Positions 33,822-42,816 of a DNA stretch of 64,000 nt are shown here, piece after piece. This DNA is from Burkholderiales bacterium Ga0077544 (GTDB lineage: Bacteria > Pseudomonadota > Gammaproteobacteria > Burkholderiales > Burkholderiaceae_D). The stretch covers positions 124,001 to 188,000 of the forward strand of contig LNEU01000033.1 in NCBI GenBank assembly GCA_001464355.1, in the 5' to 3' direction. The translations under genes and the position numbers were made by a program. Positions within the stretch are counted from its first letter, which is position 1. The number at the start of each line of letters is the position of its first letter. Under the pieces are notes generated by a model that ran no database searches, was not told where the DNA came from, and worked only from the letters and a program-made list of their open reading frames with translations.

Positions 33822-35113
33822 GCGGTCACCTCTTTGTCTGATTCGACATTGGATTCCGTTTTTTCACCGACAGCTTCCGCTACCGCATGCTCCAGAATAT
33901 CCAGACCGGCCAGCAAGGTTTCCTGCTCAATCGTCAATGGCATCAGCAGTTTGACGACCTCATCTTCGCCACCAGATGTTTCAATAATCAAACCATTCTG
34001 GAACGCGATAGACGTAATGCGATCAGCCAAAGCCGGATCGGCACACGCAATACCTTGCATCATGCCGCGACCACGACGCGTGAGTTTGGCTGCCGGATAG
34101 CTATCGACCAACTTGTCGAGGAAGATCTCTATCGTCAGTGCTTTCTTTTGGATAGCTGCCTGGAATTTGTTGTCACGCCAGTAGTGTTCCAGCGCGGCAG
34201 TCGCAGTAACGAACGCCATGTTGTTGCCGCGGAAAGTACCGTTATGCTGGCCCGGCTTCCAAATATCCAGCTCGGGCTTCATCAACAATATCGCCATCGG
34301 CAAACCAAAACCTGACAATGATTTGGACAAGGTAATAATGTCGGGCTTGATACCTGCAGGTTCGAAGCTGAAGAAGGTACCGGTACGACCGCAACCTGCC
34401 TGGATGTCATCGACGATCAATAAAATCTCGTGACGTTTGCAGAGTTGTTCCAGCTTCTTTAACCAGTTCAAGCCGGCGACATTCAAACCGCCCTCGCCTT
34501 GTACACATTCGACAATGATGGCAGCTGGCAGATCGACGCCGCTACTTGGGTCGGCGATCAACTTGTCGAGCATTGCAATCGTGTCGATGTTCTGGCCAAA
34601 GTAGCCAGAGTAAGGCGCGCGATGTACATCGGATAGCGACACACCCGCGGCATCGCGAAACTTGCGATTGCCGGTCAAGGCCAGCGAACCGAGAGACACG
34701 CCATGGAAGCCGTTGGTGAATGAAATCACCATTTGACGATTGGTGACATTACGCGCCAGCTTGATCGCGGCTTCGACTGCGTTGGTACCGGTCGGGCCGG
34801 TGAACTGCATTTTGTATTGCATATTGCGCGGCTTCAGCACATGGCTTTCAAACGTTTGCAAAAACGCTTTCTTGGCGCTGGTGGCCATGTCTAGGCCATG
34901 CACGATACCGTCTTCCGCCAAGTACTCGATGACGGCTTGCTTCATCACTGGATTGTTGTGGCCGTAGTTCAACGTACCGGCGCCTGCCAGGAAGTCGATG
35001 TACGTAGTGCCGCCTTCGTCGGTCAGCACCGCGTTCTGGGCTTTGGAAAATATGGTTGGGAACGAGCGGATATATCCGCGAACTTCTGATTCAAGTCGAT
35101 TAAAAATACGCAT
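33818..35113 (-). CDS. ectB: Diaminobutyrate-2-oxoglutarate transaminase
   Basis: A 431-residue class III PLP aminotransferase that makes L-2,4-diaminobutyrate from aspartate semialdehyde and glutamate. It begins MRIFNRLESEVRGYIRSFP, the typical EctB start. The PLP-binding lysine is in IITLSKSLSGFGLP (near residue 268), preceded by LIVDDIQAGCGRTG. The GPTGTNAVEAAIKLAR segment and the FHGVSLGSLALTG motif are family-typical. The methionines at 35116 and 35113 are both behind AGGAG; I prefer the second because of its 7-base spacing. It is the second gene of the ectoine operon. Confidence 0.95.
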   Translation of the reverse strand: MRIFNRLESEVRGYIRSFPTIFSKAQNAVLTDEGGTTYIDFLAGAGTLNYGHNNPVMKQAVIEYLAEDGIVHGLDMATSAKKAFLQTFESHVLKPRNMQYKMQFTGPTGTNAVEAAIKLARNVTNRQMVISFTNGFHGVSLGSLALTGNRKFRDAAGVSLSDVHRAPYSGYFGQNIDTIAMLDKLIADPSSGVDLPAAIIVECVQGEGGLNVAGLNWLKKLEQLCKRHEILLIVDDIQAGCGRTGTFFSFEPAGIKPDIITLSKSLSGFGLPMAILLMKPELDIWKPGQHNGTFRGNNMAFVTATAALEHYWRDNKFQAAIQKKALTIEIFLDKLVDSYPAAKLTRRGRGMMQGIACADPALADRITSIAFQNGLIIETSGGEDEVVKLLMPLTIEQETLLAGLDILEHAVAEAVGEKTESNVESDKEVTA

Positions 35114-35175
35114 CATGCTTCTCCTGATGGATGGTTGATGGGGTGATCCTGCCAAACGCGATCAAACCGCGTGGC

Positions 35176-35712
35176 TCACGCGACGTGCAAATGAGGACCG
35201 ATTTGATACAGCCATTCTTCTTCATGCCGACCGTCGCCAAAATCGACAGTGGTGAAATGGGGTCTGCCCTTGATATCGACGTGATAACGTCGCGCATAGC
35301 TGGCAAAGAGTTTTTGCGAGCCGATATTGCCCGGGCTGATGGTGGTTTCAATATTTCTGAAACCATGGGTATGCGCGCAACGCTCGGTCAAACTATCGAG
35401 CATGCGTGAACCTAGCCGCTGTCCTTGCATGGTTGGTGACACCGCGACCTGCCAAATGAATAGCGTGTCGGGTTGCAAAGGCGGGATGTACGCCGTGATG
35501 GCTCCCGCCAGCTCACCATTGAATTCTGCTACCACACAGGTGTCGGCATGGTGCTCGCACATTAGCAAGTAGGCGTAGCGCGAGTTAAGGTCCAGCGGTG
35601 GGCAGCGAGCTATCAATTCGTGCAGATAGGCGCCGTCACGACGGTCCGGGATGCGCAGCACGATGTGATCGGCTGATGTGGGCGCCAGTGTTACAGGTGC
35701 GCGTGCGTTCAT
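35176..35712 (-). CDS. ectA: Diaminobutyrate acetyltransferase
   Basis: A 178-residue GNAT enzyme that acetylates L-2,4-diaminobutyrate. Acetyl-CoA-binding motif A is visible (WQVAVSPTMQGQRLGSRML), and the family-specific CPPLDLNSRYAYLLMCEH and TISPGNIGSQKLFASYAR segments identify EctA. I chose the start at 35712, preceded by AAGGAG, over 35760. It is the first structural gene of the operon, with 104 bases upstream that separate it from ectR and contain a short GC hairpin (35744-35757). Confidence 0.95.
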   Translation of the reverse strand: MNARAPVTLAPTSADHIVLRIPDRRDGAYLHELIARCPPLDLNSRYAYLLMCEHHADTCVVAEFNGELAGAITAYIPPLQPDTLFIWQVAVSPTMQGQRLGSRMLDSLTERCAHTHGFRNIETTISPGNIGSQKLFASYARRYHVDIKGRPHFTTVDFGDGRHEEEWLYQIGPHLHVA

Positions 35713-35816
35713 GCTTTCTCCTTTTTGCGGACAAAGTGAATACGCGGCAGTAGCCGCCATGTCACTCGTCGCTTAAAGGGAAATCAGGTTTGCGCAGTGA
35801 CGCTTAACCGTTAAAG

Positions 35817-36302
35817 TTAAACGTCGGGGTTCTGCGCAGGTTCGACAGGTATTTTTGCTTCTAGCAAAGAGGCGAATTGTTCCAGCGTGACGACCAAAGC
35901 CTGGCGATCGGTTTCGGGCAGTGCGCCTAGCGCGCTGCCAAAACCGTTCGGTAATGCCGACGGCGCATTGGCCAGAACCAGTTGGCCCGCCACTGTCACT
36001 GCGACAAATACATTGCGACGATCACGCGTATCGCGCTGTCGTTGCACCAAACCTTTTTCTTCCAGCCGGTCGACGATGCCGACCACGGTACTTGGACTGA
36101 GCTGGATCGCACGCCCGATGGATTTGAGTGTGCTCGGCCCCAATTCCGCAATTGCAAGAAGTGCCACGAGTTGTGGCGATGTGATGTTGTGTGTGACCGC
36201 TAGACGCTTTGAATGGTGCTCTACACATTGCGCAATGCGACGTACGCTTTGCAAGATGCGAATCGAATCATTTACGGCAACAAGTTTGGTGATGTCATTC
36301 AT
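35817..36302 (-). CDS. ectR: MarR-type regulator of the ectoine operon
   Basis: A 161-residue winged-helix regulator. The HTH is QLVALLAIAELGPSTLKSIG with the recognition helix near LSPSTVVGIVDRLEEKGLV, and the wing is QRQRDTRDRRNVFVAVT, all typical of MarR. EctR1 proteins of methylotrophs, encoded beside ectABC, repress the operon, and genes of this type are its usual neighbours. Here it is codirectional and immediately upstream of ectA (104 bases). A strong promoter with an adjacent palindrome precedes it, so autoregulation and readthrough into ectABCD are plausible (inference). Confidence 0.88.
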   Translation of the reverse strand: MNDITKLVAVNDSIRILQSVRRIAQCVEHHSKRLAVTHNITSPQLVALLAIAELGPSTLKSIGRAIQLSPSTVVGIVDRLEEKGLVQRQRDTRDRRNVFVAVTVAGQLVLANAPSALPNGFGSALGALPETDRQALVVTLEQFASLLEAKIPVEPAQNPDV

Positions 36303-36404
36303 GACCGCGAGTTTAGCGACATCTTTTCATTCTGTCGCGCCGCATCACAACAAGCTCACATTTTCCTGTTTTTGATATCCCGGTTGCTTGATTAACGAGC
36401 CGCC

Positions 36405-36433
36405 ATTGTAGTCGCCATATAGATTGATGTCAA
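36405..36433 (-). promoter_or_regulatory. Near-consensus sigma70 promoter of ectR
   Basis: On the minus strand, TTGACA (36428-36433), a 17-base spacer and TACAAT (36405-36410). Eleven of twelve hexamer positions match consensus. Predicted transcription starts near 36398, leaving about 95 bases of untranslated leader before ectR. Confidence 0.85.
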
Positions 36434-36436
36434 ATC

Positions 36437-36450
36437 ATTCGTATACGAAT
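36437..36450. promoter_or_regulatory. Candidate regulator palindrome upstream of the ectR promoter
   Basis: ATTCGTATACGAAT is a perfect 14-base palindrome, 3 bases upstream of the ectR -35 hexamer. Its length and symmetry fit MarR-family operators, so EctR is the first candidate ligand; this is inference. It is also just beyond the end of elaA. Confidence 0.6.
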
Positions 36451-36464
36451 AATGCCTTAGCGAA

Positions 36465-36914
36465 TTATTCTCTCAACATTTCTATATGCGGGATTCCATC
36501 TTCCAGATAGGTATCCGAGACCCGGTGGAAACCGAATCCGCCGTAAAAACGTATCAGATGTTCTTGCGCTGAAATACGGATTGCCGAACCGGGGAAATGC
36601 TGTGCTACGCGGCGTATGCCTTCAGCCATCAGCAGCCTGCCTATACCAAGCCCGCGCATGGACGAGACAGTCAGCACGCGGCCCAATGCAGCTTCCGGAT
36701 ATTTATCGCCGGGTCCAAAGCAACGTAAGTAAGCCACCAGTTGTTGCGTACCTTCCCGCCGGCCAATCAGGTGATAAGCGCGCTGGTCATTGCCGTCGAT
36801 ATCCGCATACAGGCATTGCTGTTCCAGCACGAAGATGTCTTGCCGTGCAGCAAGCACCGCGCACAAGGTCGCGGCATCCAGCTCGTCAAATGCGGACCAC
36901 TGCCATGTAATCAT
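36465..36914 (-). CDS. elaA: ElaA-type GNAT acetyltransferase
   Basis: A 149-residue GNAT-fold protein matching ElaA. It starts MITWQWSAFDELDAATLCAV and has FVLEQQCLYADIDGNDQRAYHLIG, acetyl-CoA motif VLTVSSMRGLGIGRLLM, and the terminal FYGGFGFHRVSDTYLEDGIPH stretch. The substrate is unknown. The in-frame ATG at 36938 would add eight residues; the inner ATG gives the usual family N-terminus. Confidence 0.92.
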   Translation of the reverse strand: MITWQWSAFDELDAATLCAVLAARQDIFVLEQQCLYADIDGNDQRAYHLIGRREGTQQLVAYLRCFGPGDKYPEAALGRVLTVSSMRGLGIGRLLMAEGIRRVAQHFPGSAIRISAQEHLIRFYGGFGFHRVSDTYLEDGIPHIEMLRE

Positions 36915-36954
36915 GGCACTCTCGTTTTGACTTTGCATATTGCTTGCGCGCGCA

Positions 36955-37362
36955 TTACTTTGCGCACCCTTCCATGCCGCAAGCCTGCACTTTCAAGTCT
37001 TTCGTCCTGCGTAAAGTATGTTTTTCCAGGCAAGAGAAATGCAGCAAAGGCCAGATCGAACCGGACTCTTCGCGCGGGCCGGTATCAGACATGCAATCCT
37101 TGTCGCGGAATACCAGCCAGGCGCGCTGCGCTTCACGCAAGCGTGTTTGTGCGGGCTGCCCTTTTATCGCCGTCAGATTTTGTTTGTATTGCTCATTTAA
37201 CGCTTTATCCGCTTGTTCAAAGCGATAGCTGGCACAGACGTTCATTGCCAGCTGATTCTTGTCGCAATCTTTCAGTGATTCTTGCAGCAAGCCTTGATTC
37301 TGCGCGATGGCGGATACGCTCAGCGCCAACAAGACACAGGCAATCAGGGGGCGACGATTCAT
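36955..37362 (-). CDS. LprI/DUF1311 family exported protein
   Basis: A 135-residue periplasmic protein. The start at 37362 opens a signal peptide (MNRRPLIACVLLALSVSAIAQ). The mature part has the DUF1311 (LprI) pattern: cysteines in LKDCDKNQLAMNVCASYRF, ADKALNEQYKQNLTAIKG, then LREAQRAWLVFRDKDC. LprI of mycobacteria inhibits lysozyme; most relatives are uncharacterised. The start overlaps the stop of the DUF2164 gene (ATGA). Confidence 0.88.
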   Translation of the reverse strand: MNRRPLIACVLLALSVSAIAQNQGLLQESLKDCDKNQLAMNVCASYRFEQADKALNEQYKQNLTAIKGQPAQTRLREAQRAWLVFRDKDCMSDTGPREESGSIWPLLHFSCLEKHTLRRTKDLKVQACGMEGCAK

Positions 37363-37610
37363 TTTTTGCTCCAGTAAGAAAGCTCGGCTTCGTAACAACT
37401 GACATCGAGTTCCGCGACTTTGTCCTGCATCGCTGCTTGCGCGTCCAGGATCGCCTGGTTGTAGATGCTGGGACCCATCTCTTTCACGCAAAAGTCGAGT
37501 AGCAGCTTGGCTTTCAGTTCACCTATGCCGTCGTCCATATTGACGTCGAAGTAGCGTTGGATGGAAGCGATCAGACGTTCTTCGGTTTCCGGATTGAGTT
37601 TGATAGCCAT
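37359..37610 (-). CDS. DUF2164 family protein
   Basis: An 83-residue cytoplasmic protein with the DUF2164 pattern: IKLNPETEERLIASIQRYF, NMDDGIGELKAKLLLDFC, GPSIYNQAILDAQ. The longer frame from 37754 is rejected because the inner start gives the conserved family N-terminus. The function is unknown. It lies 32 bases beyond the end of priA and overlaps the LprI-like gene, so priA, DUF2164 and the LprI-like gene may be one transcript. Confidence 0.88.
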   Translation of the reverse strand: MAIKLNPETEERLIASIQRYFDVNMDDGIGELKAKLLLDFCVKEMGPSIYNQAILDAQAAMQDKVAELDVSCYEAELSYWSKK

Positions 37611-37642
37611 GATGATTCTTGGTAAAAAGTACGGTTGTCTAT

Positions 37643-39691
37643 TTAGATATCGACCGGGTCCACTTCCAGCGACCAGCGTACGCGCGACTTCAACTCGCGC
37701 AAAGTCGAAATCCAGACTTTCAAAAATGCCTGCAAGGCCGGACGCGATGAACATTCGACCAGCAATTGCGCCCTGTCGATATTTGCTACGCGTGTCATCG
37801 TCATCGGGATAGGATCGTTCATCGTGATGCCATCATGTTCGACGCAGTCTATCGCTTGATGCAAGAAGTCGAGCGCGATCTTCAGCTCTTTTGCTTCCGC
37901 GCGCAGCAAGGCTTGATACATGAATGGCGGGAAGCAAGCTTGTTGTCGCTCTTCCAGCAACTCGCCGGCAAAGGTATCGTAATCATGTTTGCGCACGGCT
38001 GAATACAGCGGATGTTGCGGATAACGCGTTTGAATCAAGACCTCACTTGCGCTACCACCTTCTTTTTGCGCGACACGACCAGCGCGACCGGCGACCTGCA
38101 TCAATTGCGCAAACAAGCGCTCACTGGCGCGGTAGTCATGCGAGAACAGCGCAGTGTCCGGATTCAGCACACCGACCAAAGTCAGATTCTGGAAGTCATG
38201 TCCCTTCGCCACCATTTGCGTGCCGATCAGAATATCGACCTCACCTCTATGCACACTATCAAAAGCTTCCTGCGCACTGCCCTTGCGCCGCGTCGAATCG
38301 GCATCGATGCGCAAGATGCGCGCTTCAGGAAATATCGCCTGTAGATTTTCTTCGACGCGTTGCGTACCGCGGCCCAACGGTTGGATATCGACGTTGCCGC
38401 AGTCTGGACAGGATCGCGGTATGCGCTGTTCGTAACCGCAATGATGGCAACGCAAACGGTTATCGAGTTTGTGTAGAACGAGGAAGGCGCTGCAACGCGT
38501 GCAATTGCTGACCCAGCCGCAGGAATCGCAGGAAAGCACAGGCGCATAACCGCGCCGATTCAGGAATAGCAAGGATTGCTCGCCTCGCTCGATACGCAAC
38601 TTCAATGCTGCGATCAAGGTGGCGCTAATGCCTTCCACCATTTGTTCGCGCGGCGCTTTGCGTTCCAGATCAATTAAGCCGACTTTCGGCAGCACCGCAT
38701 CCTTGACGGCGCGCTCGCGCAATTCCAGTTTGCGATAACGACCGGATTGCGCGTGATGCCAGGTTTCCAGCGAAGGCGTGGCCGAACCGAGCACGATCGG
38801 AATACTTAGTTGATGCGCGCGCCACACCGCCAGATCGCGTGCCGAATAACGCAAGCCTTCTTGCTGCTTGTAAGACGGATCATGTTCTTCGTCGACGATG
38901 ATCAATTTCAAATGCGGCAATGACGACAGGATCGCGAGGCGCGTGCCGAGAATAATCCGCGCCTGTCCCAAATGTGCGGACAGCCAATGCGTCATCCGCT
39001 CGCCTTCCGCCAAGCCACTGTGCAAAGTTGCAAGCGCCACCCCGGGGAAACGCGCCCGCACATTTGCCTCCAGCTGCGGCGTCAGATTGATCTCAGGCAC
39101 CAGGATCAGGATTTGCGCCGGATTATGTTCATCGATGCTGTGCGCCAGAATTTGCGCGGCGGCTTGCAAATACACTTCTGTCTTGCCACTGCCGGTCACG
39201 CCGTACAACAAGGTAGGCGCAAACCCCTGCGCACCGGCAATCGCATCAGCTGCAGCTTGTTGTGAAGCATTGAGTTGCGGCATCGCGATAGGCGTCGCAT
39301 CATGCACGCCATCTGCCTTGCCCAATTTCTTGACGGCTTTATCCAGCGAGGTGGTTTTGAGTGCGCGCAGGTTTTTCGGCAAACCGGGAATCGCGACCTC
39401 GCCCAAAGGACGCTGGTAATAGTCGGCAGCAAATGTGCATAGCGCAATCCATTCCGCGGATAGCGGCGTTAATTGCGTACGCACTGCAATCGCCTGCTTG
39501 AGTTTTTCCAGCGGCACGTCTGTGGTCTCGTGCACGGCGACGATCAAGCCCATCACTTCACGTCGACCGAATGGCACCAAGACCAATTGCCCGATCAAAG
39601 GACGAACGGCGTCCGTTGCTAGCGGCCAAACATAGTCGAAGCAGAAATCCAGCGGTGTGTCGAGGGCGACTTTAAGGATGCAATGTTCCAC
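37643..39691 (-). CDS. priA: Primosomal protein N' (replication restart helicase)
   Basis: A 682-residue 3'-5' helicase that reloads the replisome at stalled forks. The N-terminal DNA-binding part (about 1-110) is followed by the helicase core with Walker A GVTGSGKTEVYL and Walker B IIVDEEHDPSYKQQ. A zinc-binding module of eight cysteines follows (CDSCGWVSNCTRC, then CHHCG and CPDCGNVD). The motifs VLIGTQMVAKGHDF and QVAGRAGR are conserved. It is about 50 residues shorter than E. coli PriA, but all motifs are present. It begins at the edge of the DnaA-box-rich intergenic region. Confidence 0.96.
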   Translation of the reverse strand: MEHCILKVALDTPLDFCFDYVWPLATDAVRPLIGQLVLVPFGRREVMGLIVAVHETTDVPLEKLKQAIAVRTQLTPLSAEWIALCTFAADYYQRPLGEVAIPGLPKNLRALKTTSLDKAVKKLGKADGVHDATPIAMPQLNASQQAAADAIAGAQGFAPTLLYGVTGSGKTEVYLQAAAQILAHSIDEHNPAQILILVPEINLTPQLEANVRARFPGVALATLHSGLAEGERMTHWLSAHLGQARIILGTRLAILSSLPHLKLIIVDEEHDPSYKQQEGLRYSARDLAVWRAHQLSIPIVLGSATPSLETWHHAQSGRYRKLELRERAVKDAVLPKVGLIDLERKAPREQMVEGISATLIAALKLRIERGEQSLLFLNRRGYAPVLSCDSCGWVSNCTRCSAFLVLHKLDNRLRCHHCGYEQRIPRSCPDCGNVDIQPLGRGTQRVEENLQAIFPEARILRIDADSTRRKGSAQEAFDSVHRGEVDILIGTQMVAKGHDFQNLTLVGVLNPDTALFSHDYRASERLFAQLMQVAGRAGRVAQKEGGSASEVLIQTRYPQHPLYSAVRKHDYDTFAGELLEERQQACFPPFMYQALLRAEAKELKIALDFLHQAIDCVEHDGITMNDPIPMTMTRVANIDRAQLLVECSSRPALQAFLKVWISTLRELKSRVRWSLEVDPVDI

Positions 39692-39751
39692 AGAGTTAAT
39701 GTAATACCTGAGGAAGTGGTCTAACTACCCGTTTCATAAGCGCTTTTTTAT

Positions 39752-39786
39752 CTATCCACAGCGATTGTGGATAACTTTGTGGATAA
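39752..39786. repeat. DnaA-box module 1 of 3
   Basis: CTATCCACA (39752-39760, inverted; one mismatch to TTATCCACA), then TGTGGATAA at 39766-39774 and again at 39778-39786. The two direct boxes are 12 bases apart. Confidence 0.85.
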
Positions 39787-39951
39787 CAGCCTCTTGACAG
39801 CCGGAGAGGCCAGTATTTATGCGGGCCTCAACAGATTGCCTAAAACCAAAGCATAAATTTAATTGTATATAATCAATGACTTACAAATACGTGATTTTTA
39901 TAATTAATAAATATGCGAAATAAATCATGTTGCTACGCACAAGCTCTTTTT

Positions 39952-39960
39952 TGTGAATAA
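39952..39960 (-). repeat. Solitary DnaA box
   Basis: TGTGAATAA reads TTATTCACA on the minus strand and fits TTATNCACA. Two further solitary matches lie at 40345-40353 (same sequence) and 40766-40774 (TTATGCACA on the minus strand). Confidence 0.65.
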
Positions 39961-40146
39961 GTTTTTGTTTGTCGGACAAAAGATGTCGTCATGACAAACT
40001 AAATATGCATTTTCAATTACTGTTTTGACAAGTCCTTGTTTCCACATAAGAAAAAGCGCCAGCAGGCATTTTCTTGCGAGTACACAAGAGCTTGATGCGG
40101 GAAGAAGAAAATCCGCCTAGCCCCGATTTTGTATGCTTTTTACCAA

Positions 40147-40181
40147 CTATCCACAATTCCTGTGGATAACTTTGTGGACAA
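40147..40181. repeat. DnaA-box module 2 of 3
   Basis: Same layout as module 1: CTATCCACA (40147-40155), TGTGGATAA (40161-40169) and TGTGGACAA (40173-40181), the last box differing by one base. It lies 395 bases from module 1. Confidence 0.85.
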
Positions 40182-40565
40182 ATCACGTTGCATTCTGTCC
40201 AGCAACATCCCCACTTTAATGCGCATTCTTTAATCCACTTGACCACAATAAATAAATCCATATAAATCAATGATTTATTGAAAATTCCTTGCCGCAACAT
40301 AATATCCAGATAATAAGCATTCTCGTTAGCTTCGCGCACTATTTTGTGAATAAGCTAGTAAGGTTTCTGTCATTAAAATATCTATTAAGCAATCTTTTTG
40401 TTAAATACTCTTTTCAGCTCGCATTGTGAAGTGCTGCTTTAGTGCATCTTTCTTTCCAGGGCTCGTGCTGGATGTGCACTATTCGCGAAGAAACAAGCAT
40501 CTGCCAAACCTCATGTGAAGTATCACCAAATGCGCTAACTCCACGTTTCTAAAGCTCTTTTTTAT

Positions 40566-40600
40566 CTATCCACAATTCCTGTGGATAACTTTGTGGATAA
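40566..40600. repeat. DnaA-box module 3 of 3
   Basis: CTATCCACA (40566-40574), TGTGGATAA (40580-40588) and TGTGGATAA (40592-40600). It lies 419 bases from module 2. The spacing inside all three modules is identical. Confidence 0.85.
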
Positions 40601-40894
40601 GACCGGGAAATGCACATTTGCGCCAGATTTCATGCGGGTTTCAATAAAATGCCAAAACAAAAAGCAAAATATTTTCCCAATAAAATCAAATACTTAAAAA
40701 ATTCACTTTGTTAAGAAACGTTAAACACGATATAAATTGACAACACTATGCCGATTTACAATTTCTGTGCATAAGGTTAATTACTGCGCGCCAAAAACGA
40801 GCGTTGATGCTGGCAGGCAAGTGCATTATTGCGCTTTGTTAAACAGCATGGCTTGCATATGGTGCGCAGGCTCCGCGAACGGGCACAGTTGTCT

Positions 40895-41977
40895 TTATGC
40901 GTGCAAAGGTCGACTGAATTCGTGCACGGCTTCCACCAGAACAGAGACGGCTTCCGGCGGCGTGAACTGCGAAATGCCATGCCCCAGATTGAATACGTGG
41001 CCGGAACCGGGCGCATGTTTGCCAAATGATTCGAGTACCTTGGCGACTTCGGCGCGGATTTGATCCGGCTGCGCAAACAGAATCGTCGGATCCAGATTGC
41101 CTTGCAAGGCGACACGATCGCCAACCAGCGCACGCGCATTCGCCAGATTGACTGTCCAATCCAAACCGACCGCATCGGCACCTACGCCTGCGATTTCATC
41201 CAGCCATAAACCGCCACCTTTGGTAAACACGATACTTGGAATACGCACGCCGTCTTTTTCCGTCTTGACGTGCTTCATGACTTCACGCATGTAATGCAGC
41301 GAAAATTGTTGATACGCGCCATCGGCCAAGGCGCCGCCCCAAGTATCGAACATCATGACGGCTTGGGCGCCGGCATCGATCTGTGCATTCAGATAGCTTG
41401 CGACTGTAATCGCATTGGTTTGCAGAATGTGATGCATCAGATCCGGGCGGTTATACAGCATCGCCTTGACGGTGCGGAAGTCGTCAGAACCGCCGCCTTC
41501 GACCATGTAGCAAGCCAGGGTCCACGGGCTGCCGGTGAAGCCGATCAACGGTACACGCCCATTCAACGTGGTGCGTATCTGCGTCACCGCATCGAATACG
41601 TATTGCAGCGAACCCAGCTCCGGCACGCGCAGCGCCATCACCGCTTTTTCATCGCGCAACGGACGTTCGAACTTTGGCCCCTCACCTTCGATGAAGTACA
41701 GGCCCAGCCCCATCGCATCCGGCACCGTCAAAATATCGGAAAACAGGATGGCGGCATCCAGATCGTACCTATCCAGCGGCTGCAAAGTCACTTCAGTTGC
41801 ATAATCCGGATTTTTTGCCAGACCGAGAAAAGAGCCTGCGCGGGCGCGGGTGGCGCGATACTCGGGCAAGTAGCGTCCAGCCTGGCGCATCAGCCACAGC
41901 GGCGTGTATTCGGTAGGTTGACGCAATAATGCACGTAGAAAGGTGTCGTTCTTGAGCGGAGCAAATTGTGTAGGCAT
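40895..41977 (-). CDS. hemE: Uroporphyrinogen decarboxylase
   Basis: A 360-residue cytoplasmic enzyme of haem synthesis that decarboxylates uroporphyrinogen III to coproporphyrinogen III. The N-terminal signature [20 protein letters not shown] carries the substrate-binding arginines. [20 protein letters not shown] holds the catalytic aspartate, and [19 protein letters not shown] and [14 protein letters not shown] are conserved. Its 3' end borders the DnaA-box region. Confidence 0.97.
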   Translation of the reverse strand: MPTQFAPLKNDTFLRALLRQPTEYTPLWLMRQAGRYLPEYRATRARAGSFLGLAKNPDYATEVTLQPLDRYDLDAAILFSDILTVPDAMGLGLYFIEGEGPKFERPLRDEKAVMALRVPELGSLQYVFDAVTQIRTTLNGRVPLIGFTGSPWTLACYMVEGGGSDDFRTVKAMLYNRPDLMHHILQTNAITVASYLNAQIDAGAQAVMMFDTWGGALADGAYQQFSLHYMREVMKHVKTEKDGVRIPSIVFTKGGGLWLDEIAGVGADAVGLDWTVNLANARALVGDRVALQGNLDPTILFAQPDQIRAEVAKVLESFGKHAPGSGHVFNLGHGISQFTPPEAVSVLVEAVHEFSRPLHA

Positions 41978-42105
41978 CAGGACTGAGTTTCTCGGTATGA
42001 ATTCATGGCAACAGGGTGTATCTGGAAACGAGCCGCTATTATCGCCGAAAGAGGATGCGCCGGGACCGCGAAGCGGCTGGCGGCATATCGACGGTGCCTG
42101 CAGAT

Positions 42106-42615
42106 TTATTCACGATGGCCGATATTGAGTAACTTGTCGGCGCGCTCTTCCTCTGCGATGGCCCGGATGTAGTTGGCAAAATCCTCATCTTCACCGCGCA
42201 ACAACTGCGGCAGCAAATAATAGAAATCCTGACGTCGACACCATTCCCGCATGTAATCGTCCCACGAACCCCAGCGCCGCAAGGGCAAGCCGCGCAAATC
42301 CGGCTCATAAGACACAATGTAGGCACGCTCAAACAAGGCGATCAACATCTCGAAAATGATTAGTGCACGTTCCTTTTGTTCTTCACTCAAGTCCGTGCGC
42401 GAAGTGGCGCTGCGCAATTGCAGATCGGGATTGTCGAGCACAATCTTCAGGAAATCGTTGTACGCATTTTGCAGCAGCTGATACGCCTCTTCATCTTCAG
42501 AGTCGCGCTCCTTGCGCTGTTCATAGAGAAAAAGAAATATTGCAAACGGCAAGGCGAGCGCCGTGACCACGAAGCTGGCGAGTTCCCAGAATCCCGGATT
42601 CAGTATGAAATTCAT
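42106..42615 (-). CDS. Hypothetical single-pass membrane protein
   Basis: A 169-residue protein with one N-terminal hydrophobic helix ([23 protein letters not shown]) followed by a charged soluble domain. Conserved-looking elements are [34 protein letters not shown] and [15 protein letters not shown] do not recognise a named family. The soluble part would face the cytoplasm given the positive residues right after the helix. It is located between hemE and the lapE-like gene; functional linkage to either is unproven. Confidence 0.75.
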   Translation of the reverse strand: MNFILNPGFWELASFVVTALALPFAIFLFLYEQRKERDSEDEEAYQLLQNAYNDFLKIVLDNPDLQLRSATSRTDLSEEQKERALIIFEMLIALFERAYIVSYEPDLRGLPLRRWGSWDDYMREWCRRQDFYYLLPQLLRGEDEDFANYIRAIAEEERADKLLNIGHRE

Positions 42616-42750
42616 GTGTGCGTGTGACAGGTCAGAAGAAACTTCAGTGTACCGTGCGCATCTGTCATCGTGCGCTGTATCTGCTCACAACAGCAATTCT
42701 GCCAGCGATTTTTACTGCGACAGCGCTGCGGCCCCAAAAGCGACAGCCAA

Positions 42751-42780
42751 AAAAATACGGCGCCCTAGCGCCGTATTTTT
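42751..42780 (-). terminator. Terminator of the lapE-like gene
   Basis: A perfect 13-base stem, AAAAATACGGCGC with its complement, has a CCTA loop and ends in a T run on the minus strand, 37 bases past the gene's stop codon. Confidence 0.92.
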
Positions 42781-42816
42781 GAAGTCTATCCGGAATGTAT
42801 GTTCCGCATCTGTCTC

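Larger units (their letters stand above)
39692..40894. other. AT-rich intergenic region with clustered DnaA boxes; candidate replication origin
   Basis: A 1.2-kb gene-free, AT-rich region between priA and hemE. It contains three near-identical 35-base modules, each with three DnaA boxes, plus three solitary TTATNCACA matches, at least twelve boxes in all. Very AT-rich stretches occur at 39840-39945 and 40655-40740 and could serve as duplex-unwinding elements. This combination is the hallmark of oriC, but a DnaA-titration or DnaA-reactivation locus would look similar. The dnaA gene is not in the window. No coding sequence is supported here. Confidence 0.75.

Noticed and set aside
35804-35822. 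TTTAAC direct repeats between ectR and ectA as an EctR operator
   Set aside because: They overlap the ectR stop codon and show only partial symmetry; the palindrome upstream of ectR is a much better candidate.
40013-40339. Minus-strand 108-codon open frame in the DnaA-box region
   Set aside because: It runs through module 2 of the repeat, has no ribosome site and no protein-like composition; the repeat explains the sequence better.
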